Below, piece by piece: positions 10,501-25,400 of a stretch of DNA of 64,000 nt (position 1 is its first letter; the number at the start of each line of letters is the position of its first letter). The notes under the pieces were generated by a model, which saw nothing but the letters and a program-made list of their open reading frames with translations, ran no database searches and was not told the origin of the DNA. The DNA is from Ptiloglossa arizonensis (taxonomy: Eukaryota > Arthropoda > Insecta > Hymenoptera > Colletidae). The translations under genes were made by a program, and so were the position numbers. The DNA is taken from positions 9,267,105 through 9,331,104 of the forward strand of contig NC_135052.1 of the NCBI RefSeq assembly GCF_051014685.1, written 5' to 3'.

Positions 10501-13379
10501 AGTATTTTTTAAAATATCGATCGAATTCAAATGCATCTTTAACATTTACAATTTGAAAATATTTGTATTCGTTAGTGAACGGAAATTAATGTTTCTGTCG
10601 GTTGGTATACGTAAAACTAACAATCAATGAAATAACAAAATTGACCGAATTTCTTAACGACAAGACAAATTTTGACTATACTTGAACGAATATTGTTATT
10701 AGTAAATATACTGTACTTTTAAATTACAATTCGAAGACTCGCGAAAAATTTGTAATACGCACAGTAAATTTCACCTGCATTTGTCCTCTATGTAAACAAA
10801 TATATAACGATATTAAGTAAGATCATTTATAAAAATACTTTTCTACACTTATATCGAATTATAAATGTGCACTTTTTATACGATATACCGACACGATACG
10901 AACCAATAATCGTTATTCTTTGAAATTTATCGATGAGATGCGATCTATATTTATCTACGCGTTTCTCGCGTTTGAATATACAATTTTATCTTCGTAAATT
11001 TAAATTCGTTACGGTGAATGTTGACGGGGAATATTTTCGTGGGGAGATCGCTCTCAAAGCAATGGTTGTACGCGATACGTTTTTCCTTTTTTTTTTCCTT
11101 TTCTTTTTTTTTATTCAGTTTAAATGGCTCACAACGGTCAAAAAAGCTCGAAGGAACACTAGCCTAATGCTCCGAGCATAACATCGCCTCGCGGTGAGTC
11201 GCGTGGCGTGTTCCGTAGAAATTGTTTATCGCGATCTGTAATGGCTGCGTGCACGTTTCACTTTCAATGAATTCGCCTTTCATTCACCTTCCCGCCGGTT
11301 TCCAGAAACGATGCCAGCCATCCTTCTGGCTCGCGATCGCTTGTGTCGCGTTCATTAGGGAAGTTCTCTGGATTCAATGACGCCGAACTTTCCCCGTATT
11401 AATTGTAGCCCGCTAATTGGCTGGAATACATCGACGTTACTTGCGATTTTTAGCCCATCGAACTATTAAACGTCGCGACGCGTCGCGTAGAAAATTTTCC
11501 CGGCTGCGTTTCACGGTGCATTAATTACCGGTACCGTTTCAACGGACGAATACAATGTTTAATTGTGAATTTTATACAATACATTCGAAATGTATCATTC
11601 AAGTTGAAGATCAGCTTTCTATCGCATATTTTAGCTGGATGTGTTTCGTGGATTACACTCGATGGCAGTCGAGATTAATTTCTCTGCTGATTTTAAGATT
11701 CACACGTCGGACCAGAGATGGGAAAAATGTTATTGTAATGGAAAACCGCACAGATAAGAATCGAACGGTTTTTTTTCGAACGGACGGTTAATTTTTATCC
11801 GTTCGTTGTGAAATATTTCATTTGATCGTTGAAATTGTAATTCTTATTCAACTAGCAGTTTGAATTTGTTTTAATTGATTTTGCGAATTAGTAATTCTGT
11901 AATTTTGTCTATCTTTGCATTAGATCGGTTCATAAGTTGATGCATAGTGTTCAGTGAAATCTTTAACCGAAGATTTCAAAGCGTTATGGCTTTCGAAGGA
12001 GAAATATAAGCGAAGAGTATCGTCAGGAATCTATATGTAATTTTTAGATATTATTCCAAGAGATTCGTTGATTATTATTTACCCGATTATGTGCATATAT
12101 TTCTTCTTTATCTACAATAATACATCTTGGAAGCACGTTTCGAGTACCATTAAAGATGGTAATAGCTTTTATGCTAAATAGGCGTTACTCTGTTGACATC
12201 ATTTCTTTTTCAGGATGTTTGGCCTATTACGTAATTTTGTGGACTCTAAACAGATAGAATCGCTTGAGTTAATTTTTGGACAGACGAAGAGACGCAAATT
12301 CTACGTTGAACTTTTTCATATTTGTTTTAGAACGTTGCTCGTGCGATACGGCTGTGCATTAGCATGGTAAAATGAAACTTTCGTTTGTTCACTAATGCCG
12401 ATCGTTTCTTTACTAACTGTGTATTGAATACTTCGAGCTGACAATAAACTTCCGTGCTTATAGTTTGGCTAGGTTCAATTTGAATAACACTGCATTTGTT
12501 TCGTTAAATAGGTAACAGTATCCTTCTCGGATACAAATTTCATTGCATCGTTGCTTTTCATTGCTCGTTGTGTCGTTTACAATAATTTTTCCGCTGTTCG
12601 AGAAAATCGAAAGGAAAATTTCAAAAGAAAATCGATCTCGCGAACCTGACTCGTTCCCACGAAATATTCTCGGGTTTCTGTGAACTCGAATAAAAATGTT
12701 TACGATCTTTGTATAAAATCGCGTCTTGAAATTAAACTTTTCGATCCTCGAGTATATCTTACTCTTGCCTCTTTTTTTTCATACTGCGTTTGCAACTCTC
12801 GTATCGGGGACAAAAATATTTTATCGTATTTATTCAGCCGAGGTACACACACGTGCAAAAATATTCCCGAGTGTATTTCAATAATTTCCGAAAAATCGTC
12901 GCCTTAATTTGTACAAACACCGAGGTAATTGGCGAGAATTATTAATCGTTTCGCGCCATTGTTTGACAGTCTGTACGCGAAACGTATTTTAAGTACAGCA
13001 TTATCTCTTTTCGAGCAGAAAGCGAATCATGCGTATCAACGAAAATTCGTCAAATTGCGCGACAAGGAAAACATTCCGGAAGAAACGATTCCTACGATCG
13101 AAGAACGAAATCGATTGGTCGGCGAGTCTACGGGGTCAAGACGGATCGATTATCGAGCCGAGTCTAAAAATCGCAAATTAATATTACGTCGAAACAATTA
13201 AGCGTGTTAATTGGCTCCTCCGGTTTATCGGGTGCGCGTTTGTCTCGTGGTTCGCAAGAAAAGTCACTCGGTCGAGGAGACATGGTGCGAGACAGTACAT
13301 TGGCTCTGTTTGCGCTTGTTAATCAGTTCAATTGAATAACGTATTAATACGTCGGGGTCATCGCGAGGGGTTAATCGCA

Positions 13380-13431
13380 ATGTCCACGCCGGACACGATG
13401 GACACCATCGATGAAGCGGAGCAGGCGTGGC
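13380..13431 (+). CDS. EML: EML exon 1, acidic N-terminus
   Basis: ATG at 13380 encodes MSTPDTMDTIDEAEQAW plus one base (c), followed by a GTGAGT donor at 13432. An in-frame TAA at 13320-13322 makes this the first Met. The split codon c|ac joins as His to exon 2. A short out-of-frame upstream ORF (ATG at 13292) could reduce translation. Confidence 0.8.
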
Positions 13432-16400
13432 GTGAGTATTGCTAGAATTTTTAACACTTTTTTTTCCGATTCCTCACGAATCGAACTTCCCACTATTTGA
13501 AAAATGGTATCAACGTTGCGGAAACACGACAGAATTCGAACGTCGGTGAATTTCTTTTATAGTTTCCTATTATTTTAAAGAGGATGTTATTAACGTTACC
13601 GAAGCGTACGATTTCAAAGACAGGAAATGTAAAATTTAATTTGTAATTTTATATTATTCCAAAAGAGATATCAACGTTGTGGAAATAACGCGGTTTAAAG
13701 AACAGAGAATGCAACATTTCTTTCGTAGTAATTTTTCTTGAAGATAATTATGGACACGTACACACGTTCGAGTTAATTTTAGTCGTTTATATTTGACGTT
13801 ATATCAATGGCGGTACGAGAAAAAAAATTGCTCGTGCGATTGCAAGACCGACTTATTAGAAAAGACAAAGGAAACGAAGAAATAATGCAATTCGTACCGT
13901 ATTTACGTGTATACGTAGATTTCAGTGACCTAGATTTCCATGTTTGCACACGTAACACAGTTCGAAGGTTAATCCGTACTATTGTTTCTAATTGGATCAC
14001 CTTATCCGATTCGTTTCTATTTACATACACTTTAGATTGCATTCTTTTCCAGAAAGAAACTCCTTTGATACATTTTTATTCGGGCGTGTCTCTGTTATGC
14101 TCGAGTGTACACTATGCTTTCGAACGTCTGTTTCTCTTTGCGATCGTTGTAAAAAATTCTCCACGTCAAAATTTGTAAATCTACGATACGAAAATGATTA
14201 CAATACGTATCGCGTAAAATTGTCTGAAATTTAAATTGCAAAGTACTGAAACTCGAGGACTTTTGTACCTCTGATGTTAATTATCCATAGAAAATGCTCA
14301 TTAAGAAACACTGTTCTACGTTAAATATAATTATCATCTTTTTATCTGTGAAATAATTTTCCCTAATAAGAAAAGATAGTAACCATCTGATGGTAAAGAA
14401 TTCAGTCCTAACAAAAATGTGAAACATTTACTATTGAAATCATTTTTTTCAATTTAAATTGTCCTAACATTGGAGATTGTTGAAACAAGTAACTTAAGAT
14501 TGAATCTAATCCTTACTGAAATGTCTAGCTACCAGATCTAGGACAAAATGCAATAATCTTCCTCTTGATACCAAAAATGGTACATCCTATCAGTATCGTG
14601 GTAAATATTCTACAGTACTTCATCATTCGACCCTTGCATTCGCTCCTTCACATTGCGTATAGCTCCCCGGAGCATTAACCAGAGTTTTCCCTTGTCAATT
14701 AGGGAAGTTGACCTGCCTCAATATTTTATTTCACCCAATTTTTCACCGTTTGCTCTTCAAACTGTCGCAGCAGCAGAGTCCTCGTTGAGTCACACGAAAC
14801 AACATTAAGCAACGATGAAAGCAATTTATTTCCAGACAAAGGGGAAAAAACAACTCTTTCGGTTAATGGTGCATAGAAAACTCCTGTTCTGGTTTCGTGT
14901 TTCTCAAAACACCGTACAGCCATTATCTATACGTGTATCTTTCTCCTCCTGCGTTTGCTTCTCTTGTTATCTACCTCTTCCTTTTGCTTTACCCCCGTGG
15001 TCTGCAGCACGACACGAGAAGCAGTTACGGGATAAGAAAAAAGTGTCCGTAACATACGACATTCTTCCGAGATACGACACTTTCATATTACCGTACACCA
15101 TACGTCGTAAATGTCGTTTCTAAGCGCATTCCATACTCGAAGCTTATAGCTGTGTTGTTTTCTTATCTGTACTGGACGCTTAAGTAACACGAAGTAAGAG
15201 AATACTCCTTACGAAGCTATGGAAGCCTTGTAGATTCACGGCACCGAGTTCCGTTATAGTAACGAAATTACTTTCTCGGTGAAATCTTTGTACTGTTAAT
15301 AATTTCGATGGATAGGTTTGCCCGTTATTGCGTTCGATTAAATTTCTCAACTGTTCCATAGAAACTAAAAGAGATCAAAAGAAACGAACGAATCAAAATC
15401 TTGGAGCTTGAGATTTACTCAAATGTGGCAAAATTTTTGGGTAAACCGTTTACAATTTTTTTCGTTCGCGATTAAATATATTGGATCAAATCGATACGGA
15501 TATGTTTAATGGTTTTTTATTTTCATATCTTTATCAAAATAATTCGCTAATCGTATTGGAGAGTTTCAAGTAGACCAGAATGATCAAAATTGTAGAAATC
15601 TCTCCTTTCGCGAAATGATAATACATTTCTGCAATAATCGACCAAATTGTTCGGAACAATCGCTAAGTCTCTAATTATTACTTTCTCACGGTTACAGTGA
15701 GACCTTACCTCGCGGGTCTTGTCTCCAAGCACAGATTCAATTATCTTAATGATTCTCTGTCAACGAACTCACAGATAGATTATTAACGGCTAACAAGCGA
15801 TTCTCAATCGCCCTGCACTCTTAAGACTTCACATATTCACACCACACAACCACGGGACACTCGTAAGGGACACATTCGTTTCACGAGTCGCCATGTGCCG
15901 AAATGCATCTTCAAGTGCATTCTTATTAAATCTTCGGGCGCAATCTCGGTTAGGGTGTACTCACGAACATTCGCTAGCGATTAATATTTTGCAATACAAT
16001 TCTCTGTTCATAAATCAAATTCCAACGTCTAAAGGTCGTACAGTCGATGCAATTTGCAATCTATTTTTTCATTGTTCCTTGCTGCGTCGTTAATACACTT
16101 TTCTCTCTCAACAGGTATCCAAATATCCACTCATCAATCGATTAAAAAGTCCAAATGTATTAATTTATTCTTCTATAATCGAAGTAGTTAAAAAATTCTT
16201 ACCCAACAGTTCCTTTCTTAAATAAAGATTCCACATATCGTAAATAAAGACACCAAAAATCACCTTCTTCGATCTGGCAAATATTCGCCGGTAGATGGCA
16301 ACTGTACAACTTATCACAAGATAGATAAACAGAAACGTGAGTTTCTCGATGTTCGAGTAATAGAGGATTTTTTAATATCGTACTCGACTCACTAAACTCG

Positions 16401-19400
16401 CAATTTTATTCAATTACAATAACGTTTCCGTTCTCTGAATTAGCCAACCGTGGTTGTATTTAACAGTGCCGCAAAAAAAAAAAAAAAAAAAAATGAAGGG
16501 GCACGGCTACGAATAATCGAAGACCGAGGTGGTTAGCTTGATTTAAGATCGGTTGGAAAGCGACTCCCGTCGTAATCTAAGAATACCGAACTACCCAAGT
16601 GTCTGGAACCTAAGGAGGGGAGTTCCATAGATTGCCTGGATTTATAGAATATCCTTCGAATGTTTACAACGTGACAGAATTCCATAAAGTTTCGCGAGTC
16701 ATAGGATGTCCTTCTGTGTTTCACATGTTGAACGAGAATTCCCTTTTACAGACGAGATGCTGGAGTGCGAGACCGGATCCCTGTTGGGCCGAGTCGCAGA
16801 CCTCGAGAGGCAATCCTTGGCGCAGAGAGACGAGATAGTTTGTCTTCGCGCTACTCTCGCGGACGCGCTAAGGCGAATTGCCCAGCTGGAAGGACGCGAG
16901 AAAAGAGAGGACGAAAGGAACGAGAGGAGAAACGAGAGAATGGTGTCCTCGCCCTTAAGGAACGGACACGTACCGCTTAGAAGTAAGTAAGCGAGGATCA
17001 CTGTCCTTGGCAAAGACTTCGCGACGAGCCCCCAGCAGGCTAATGAAACTTTTACCGGTGATAATTAAGCACCATTTCTGTCTCCCGTGTAGACTTTAAT
17101 TTCTTCCAACTTTTACTAGCCACTAGATTGGCCGAGCGCGAATCGTTCTCTCTTTGAACGTTACTAATAACTTTGAGCTTGTAATTTCTTACGTCGACGT
17201 CTCGTTAACGAACTAAAAATGTAAGTACCAATCACTGGTACGGTCCTCGTGTATTTCTATAGACGGTACGGTTTTTACGTAGAACACTTGACAACGCTTC
17301 AAAAATATGGAGAAGAAACGTAGAAGTTTCGATTCGATAAAAGTAATCTCATTGAAAATAAAGAACTCTCGATTTATGAAACGTATCGATAACCATTTTT
17401 GTAATTCGTATCGTTCATAAAAAAAGAACACCTGTAATCAGTAGCGTCTAACGGAATAAAATACTGCGAAGCACTTACCAATGAAATCAAGCGAACCGGA
17501 ATTACGTATCGATCCAGGCTCGTTCTCTCCGCAGTAGTTTCTCGAAATGAACCACAGAACGTATAAGTGAACGATATAAATTTCCCAGACACGAAGGATC
17601 GCGTTAAGCCACGAAATTCCAAAGTTTCGAGGCAATCGTAATAAAAGGCGTCCGAACACGTCACGAATGGTAGATACTGCGATTGATAAAAATATTCGAA
17701 CGACGGGATGTGGTAAAATAATTATTTCTGTTCGTATACTGCGTACCATGAACAGAAAAAGCAAATCGTTTTCATTATTAAAACCGTAAATTGAGTTCAG
17801 CTTTGAGAGTATTGATTCTTCTAAAATAAACTATTCTTTACCGAGTAAAAATCCTGTTAATCTTTCATTCTCTTTCGATACCGTGTATACAATCGACTGT
17901 AACAGAATATTGTAAGTTTGAGAGACATTACTTACTCAACAACAACAAAACGACAGGATCAGAACGAAGAGATACTTATCCAAAAAATACAGAGAAAAGT
18001 TGAAAGCAATAAAACGTTAGCTAGCTATGCATCGAAGGCCATCCGATGCACACTCCCAATTTTTTAATCGATCGACCGACCAATTAAAAATCTGTGGCTA
18101 GTGACTAATGATCCGTGATACGAGCACTGGTACCTTAAGTAGATGATGACCACAAGACACACCAGTAGCAATGTGTCATCAGATGCTTTATTACGTTAAC
18201 TGCTCTGGTAACGAAAGATCGGGATACTTTTTCTAAACGACACGGTATATACCCAAAAGCTTCAAAAAGTTACCAATTTTATATGCAGAAATATCTAGAC
18301 TACCTCTGGTTTACGTTCAGGATCATTTATTTCATCCCAATGGCTCGCGTTTCCGAGAGAAATTTTATTTCTGAGCTATCTCGTATCGATTATTATTTCA
18401 CATATACTTTAATATTTATCTCTGTTCGGAATATCAACGATAAAATTTAATTCCCCAACTCCAGATCGAATTGCACTCTTAGACAAGTAGTACGTGTCTT
18501 CGTCGTGGCTCAAGAAACCATTTGCCAACGAGGCGTGTCGGAAAAAATTATTAAATTTCGCACGACATGTTTTCCACTAAATAAAGATTACTGGTGAAAC
18601 GTTGTTATTTTCGCGGATTCGAGCAAGCCTGACATATTTATCTCGCGTGAAGTATTATTATGTGGTTTCAAGAAAGAAAAGACTCGGCGTTGAAAAGCTG
18701 CAATCTAAGTTTTCACACTATGGAGAAAGCATATATATTAAGGGTATGAATTTCGATCACTGGTGTCGAACAATTTCTTGTAAAAATTGTGCACCATCTT
18801 CTTGAATTATATACACGTAGATAATTCAAGAAAATTAACTGGTTCGGAGAATCAGTGTGCTTCGTTCTCAAATTTCACGAGACGATTTCTGATTTTTTAT
18901 GTCGAATAGAAATATGTATCACGTTGTAGCTGAAATTTGGAACAATTGGTACCTAAAGTCCGTTTGTATTAAGTTTCGTAGGAAACATTGAATCGAAACG
19001 CATGACTCGTAGAAAATAATTTCTTTCGGTGAAATTACTACGTTTGGCAAGCAAAGATGGCTGTACTTTCTTAAAATTTTTATTAAAAGTACATTCTACT
19101 ATTTTTCTTGCAGTGTAAATGCATCTTGTACTTGTGAAAGGCTAAATTAAATTAGTATAGATCTATGTCGCATGATTACAGGAGATCTCACAGGTGTCAA
19201 TAAACAAGTTCTTCGTTACGGTCAGTCGTTTCTTCTCGTATAATCGAAACTTAATGCCTTGGAAATGTTGGATCTGTGTCGACTCGTCCAGATACGTGTA
19301 AAACAACACTCCAATTTTCACCGCGCTTTCTAACAACATCGTACCCCATACAGATTGCGTTTAAAAAATTTATTTGCTCTACGATTTATTTTGTTTCTTT

Positions 19401-22400
19401 GACTGGAATCTGTCTAATGTCAAACGTTCTACTGGAAAGTTAAGGTACAATGTAAAGAAAAAGTAGAATCAATGTATATCAAAATTATAAGTACATATTT
19501 TTGTACAATTCTTTTAACGTGACTGGACATACACTTTTAAGAGAGAATTGTTACAATTCGATTAAACGTGTTACCGAATATTGTCATTAAAATTAGTCAC
19601 TTGTCTTGAAACCATTCGATAGACTCGCGTAATCGATATTCTGTGCCCCTAGGTAATCAAAATTCGGTGCCCCAAAAAGACATACGCTTACGCCAGACCA
19701 GCGGCTCCTGCCTGAGGAATTCATCTTCCTCAGGATCTTCTCAGGACGTCAGGGATTCAATCTCCAGTCCACGAAGACCGGTCAGTTATACGCATTCATC
19801 GCAGCTTCCTCAAAGGTATTGTTTGTTCTTTACTCGTGTAAATGTTAAGATTCGTATCTCGAAAGTGCTTTGTAGACATACATACATGTATATTAAAAAC
19901 GTAAACATTACTGAGAAAAACAACCATTTACGTGTACGATGAACATTCTAATCCAAATCGCATCGCTGAAATGCTTACTGAAAATATCAATAGTATTAAC
20001 AACAACGGAAAAGTAATTGTAATTAATGAAATTAACGAAAAAGCATATAAATAATTTTAAATTCAATTTCGTGATCATTACTTTTAGTTATTAGTACGGC
20101 TTACAGTGTTTCAAGTATTTATGCGATATGTATACCACGATCTCGTTAATAATTTGTTGAATCTTTTGATAATTCTCCGAAATGATCATCCTCTCGTACA
20201 CACAAATTAATTACCCCTCAGTTAGCAGTATGACTTATAGTGTTCAGAGTATGTGATATATACTACGAAGCCATTAACGCGTCCCTCGCTGAGAATATTT
20301 CACTTGGTCGTCTGAACTCTGTCGCGGCTCATTCTCCTTATTCAGAACACAAATAGATTACACAGAATGCGTCACGCAATTGAGTTGGTTCGTACTGCCA
20401 GTTTCGTTGAAGAAAATAATGGTATATGAAAAAGTTGAATGGTATAAAAAGATCTGTTTCTCCATGGCCTCGCTAATTTTATACGTAAAACGATGCACTC
20501 GCAAGTTGCAGTTCCACTTTCCTTTTAAATAGAACCGTATCTTTTACTCAGATCGATAAATTTCTTCAGTCGTTCTTCATACAAAAGTATTAGGGGTGGA
20601 TAGCAGGGTGGAGTCGAGCGAATTAGAGTGGAGTAGAAAAGAGCAGGGCGGAGCGATGTAGAATGCAACAGAGCAAAGCAGAGCGGATCAGGGCAGAGTA
20701 GAGTGGAGTAGAGGAGAGCAGAGCGGGGCAGGGCGAAGCGGAACGAAGTAGAGTGTAGTAGAGTAGAGAAGAGCAGGGCAGAGTAGAGTGGAGTAGAGGA
20801 GAACAGAGCAGTGCAGAGCGCAGTGGAGCGGAGTAATGTGGAGGGGAGAAGGGCAGAGTAGAGCAGAGTTGGAGTGGAGCGAAGTAGAATGGAGTAGAGT
20901 AGAGCAGAGTTGGAGTGGAGCGAAGTAGAGTGGAATAGAGCAGAGAAGAGCGGAGCAGGGCGAAGTGAAGCGAAGTAGAGTAAAAATGAATACTACAAAT
21001 TTATTTATAAGACATATGATTTACTCAAGATATTCAAATCTTCTACCGTCGCGTGATAAATATTTTCTGCAGTGTTTTTTAATACTTTTTTATCTCTATT
21101 ATCTCGTAAAGCATTAATATTTCGAAAACAAAATCTGAAGTATCGATATATGTAAAAGAAACATAGACTATCGTTTAAAGAAAAAATGGAATTACTTATA
21201 AGAGAAGTTGTGGTCACAGAAAGATAGTTATTGTTATATTTGTTTCCTTTTGAGTCTAACCCTTAGTTCTGTCTTCATCGAAACAGGAAGTACATCCCAA
21301 TTTTACGACGTATTCTGTTTAACTCAATTGCAATATTCAGTTGGTCTTCACTTTCTTTTTGTCATATTCATAGTCTTTCAGATACAAGTGATAATATTAG
21401 ATCATTTCATAAGTCTTCGCAAATATCTATTCAATTATATTCTATTCGAGGAAAATATGCACATACACATACATAAAAAGTATTCATCATTCACGAACTA
21501 CCCAATTTCTTGTATGAAATTTTCCTGTCGACAAAATAATACATGGATGTATGCTTTGTAGCGGTCAGTCATTTTACATTCAGAAACTCGCCCACTGTTC
21601 TTTCCAGTGTGTCTAAGAATCGTTGAAAATTGTGATCTTCAAAAAGTTGCCTCAACTTTAGAGTAAATACTACCATAAACTTTATCAATACAGCCTGCAT
21701 AGTATGTTCTCCAATTGGAGTACCAATGCCTAAAATAAATAAGAATTTAATTTTTCTTCTGAAGGATGAACGCTTGTGGTTTTCTGATAAAGTTCATACC
21801 ATTAAATACGCAAAGACTTCTGAACTGACCTGACACATTCTAAGCAGGAGCGTGCTTAGGTATTTTGGCGCCCGAGGCAATTGTGAAATACATCGCCTAT
21901 ATAGGTATATACACGGGTGTTTGAGCGTTGTCGTCGTAACAAATTTTGATTTTGAAATTTTCGAAAAAAAAAAAAAAGACCAAAGTGGATATAAATTATT
22001 TTTGTGAACCGATAGTAGAGTGTCAAAATAGCTGTTTCGATGCTTTCACTTTTAAAACTGTCAGCTATCGTCACCCTTTCTGCCTCTGCCACGGTCCTGA
22101 TTATAAATGTTAAAGCTAGAGATTTTTCTCACCTACGAGCAACGACGAATGTGTAAATGTTGAAAACGAGGTGAATCTAATTTCCCTTTCAGAAGGTCGG
22201 TTCATTACCAATCAACTGGCTCGTTACACTCGGACAGTCCCAGTAGTAGTAGTGTTTCCCCGGTGCCATCGCCAAGTCCTAGAGCTACACCACTGCCGGT
22301 AGCCAGGTACATGCCTTCAAATTAAATTAATTCACATACCATTCGGTGTTCTGATCTTCTAAATCAGATTACTTGTAATTTTATTACTTTAAGCGTATCT

Positions 22401-25400
22401 ATGCGTCTTCTTATACAAATTGAGTCACGAAAAACAGAACAGTCGAGGTACTCCTTTGGACTTTACGACGCAAAAACTGTATAGGACACAATTTAGATAG
22501 TTCCACAAAGAAATCGATAGACATCATTTTTCTCAAGGCCAGTTTTCTAAATTTTCAAGATCATCGATCATTTTTCTTAACCGAATTCTTGTATATTTTT
22601 TACTCTGTAGGCTTTAAAAATATTGAAAACAAGTTCAGCTGTGTGTAACCACAGGACCTTAAAATGACCTCGAATTTAGTAATTTAGAAACGGACAGTAA
22701 ACACCAAAGACGTTCAATCAGAGCTTCTAGAGCTTCTGCGGGTTACTTTGACTACTTAATCTAATTTAAATAAACTAATTTCACCTTCAATCACTCAAGG
22801 AAACTTTTCACCTCCACTTTCTCATTGTTTGATTCCGAATTTCTAAATTCTGTTATTAAAGAAAATATTAATGATCTTGAAAATAAGGCGATCGACAAGC
22901 TGCCGTCAAACGGCAAACTGGATAAAATCGGAAAGATCCAATTTTATCCGGTTTTATACAGTTTCATCCGGTTTTATCCAGTTTCATCCAGTTTTATCCA
23001 GTTTTATTCAGTTTTATCCAATCTTATCCGGTTTTATCCAGTTTTATCTGGTTTGCCATTTACCGGTTGCCGGTTTATTGGATAAACCGAATAAAACTGT
23101 CAGATCGGCAACCGTCAAAACGCTGTCAAACAGCAACCGGTAAACGTCAAACTGGCCAAAACCAAATGAAACCGAATAAAAGCGGATAAAACTGGTTAAA
23201 ATTGTATAAAACTGGACGAAACCATAAAAAAAATACCTTGAGAACAAAAAATCTATTAATCGAATTGCTTCTTCGGGACCATTCAAATTGTGTCGTATAC
23301 ATTCTTTCGTATCTAATCCAAAGTAAATATTTAGATTCCTGTTTTCCATAACTCTCACTATAGCGTAATTCAAGAACAAAGTCATCTCTGCTGCAGTTTT
23401 TATAGTCAACTCGAAGGATCCTTATCGCTGACAATTAAAGTTTTACATTTGTCATTATATCCGCCCGAGAGTATTATCAACGGATTGACGATCTTTTTCC
23501 AATTAAAATGAGTCCAAACACAATTCAATTCCGATGAAATTTAATTAAACGTTATTCGAATCAATTTCGTATAATTAAAAGTAGTCCGATCTGGGTCGTG
23601 TTTGAAGTTGTTTTAATCGGAAACGCAAGGTCGATGAATGATTTTCTGGTTCGATGATTCGATAATCAATTTCAATATTCATCTTTAATCGAAGATTAAA
23701 TTAATAATCCTCTCGTTCACCTGAAACATCAACGTGTCCAAAACTCCTAGTACCTGTACATAAAATTACTTGCGAATTCAACGAATCGATAACAATTAAA
23801 CAATTGTCGAAACATTAAAATGAAAAAGAAACAGTAGATAAATTACTTGTACAAAGCTTCCCGTGTCGTCGTCTAACGATTTAACAAATTACCCGAATAC
23901 ATCGTAAAAACTATAACAAAGGATCGACTTGTAATCCATGAAAACGTGTATCGACTAAAACTGGAAACAGTGTACTAAAAATAATCCATCGTCGTCATCG
24001 TTAAAGGAATTCAGTTTCGAACGATGTGTGTCCACGATCGAGTGTGCTTCACCGTCCCTATTAACCGATGTGAAAACTTTCGATGTCCAAAGCCACGAAA
24101 CTTCTAGAAGGATCTCGGTAACGATTTCCTATTAAAGTGTCAATGTCTTAAAGTAATTGAGGAGATTTATGCGTCACGAGGGCGAACCGAGTCTTCGTTT
24201 AACTTCGTAATTGAGCCTCGGCCCAATGAAGCGGGAATTCTGCAGCGCAGGTAACAAGCTCCCTCGTCACATAGTAATCCTGTTATTCGATAGATCACCG
24301 ACAGCCAGATCAAACGGGCCACCCCAAAGCAGCTTAAGAAGGGCGAAACGGTGGTCGTCGACGGGGGACTTTACGCATTCTCCGCAAAATCAGGGAAGCA
24401 ATTCGCAACTTGTCAGTAGCAGGTAAGCACAGAATCGATATTCTACGAAGCGAGTGCACTTTCGCCTGCTTTTGTCAATTTCTTATGATTTACACACCGA
24501 CACGAATCGAACCCTTTCGGTGCACTTTTCGCTTCTTTGAACCGTTTTCTGTTTGGTCGCGCGGCGGTCGAACGTGTTCCCGGACGAAAGCAGCTTTTAA
24601 ATCGTCACATATTCGAATATCTAGAAAGCAAATGTGGAATACACCGTGACAACGCGTTAACGCGGTACAGAGTACGTATCAATTTCGGTGTCGTAAGCTT
24701 CGATGTAAATAAAAATCGAAATATTGCGATTAAAATAGAATTCCAGAAACATTGATTTCATTTCAAAGCGAAGACGTAGGATAGACGATACCTCGAAGAG
24801 ACGTTCACTTCGTCTTTCGATATTCGACTGCAAAATTACGAAGCATTTTTCGTTTCGATCGTATCGATTCTATAGCGATATTAACGTATATTTAACGACT
24901 CGATAACGATTCGAAGATACCTAAAGTCGGCTTAGAATTTTTACAAATTCGACAAGTAAAGTACGAAATTTTGCAACCGTCCGTGCGCGATGGAATCTTC
25001 TCGTAAATAGAATAACGAAAAAGGAACGTGTAGGTTATCGAAGAAAGAGTCGGGAAGAAATCTTTGTTCCCCGGGTGAATAACGTTTGTAATTGACTACA
25101 GTTCGTAAATCTGGCGCTCGAAAGAATGAAGTGTTTTTGCAGTTTTCGAAAGTTGCTTTCAAAGAATGGTTCCCGACGGTTTCCGCTTTAGAGGCGCGTA
25201 ATTCGAAGCGTCACCCACGGATCAACACAGTCGACCAGAGCAACGAACTATCGACGATGTACACCGACGCGGAATCCGCTTCCTGAATTCACAGCTCATT
25301 AATCGTCAAAAGCGAGCAACTGTCTCCCGGTTGGTTTCCACTTGCTACCCGCCGGTGCTTCCCTTTAAAGTCAACTGAATCGTGAGAACACGAACGGAAG

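Larger units (their letters stand above)
3715..13379 (+). other. long 5' intron or upstream region of EML
   Basis: About 9.7 kb without a supported exon. It holds a three-copy 22-bp repeat (4846-4906), a possible retroelement scrap (5320-5520), a 9-bp TGACAG repeat (7534-7578), a GC-rich patch (8580-9060) that could be a 5' UTR or promoter, poly-T tracts (9336-9358, 11085-11112), and a patch with TAATTG/CTAATTGG homeodomain-type words (11390-11440). The last 100 bp are the presumed 5' UTR of the 13380 isoform, with an in-frame TAA at 13320-13322. Confidence 0.5.

Noticed and set aside
12929..13201. 90-codon + strand frame just upstream of the 13380 exon
   Set aside because: Starts at TTG; polar and somewhat coding-like, but with no acceptor or donor in a usable phase and no known motif.
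22825..23143. Two + strand ORFs with FIQFYPVLS-type repeats
   Set aside because: They are translations of the 10-bp array, not proteins.
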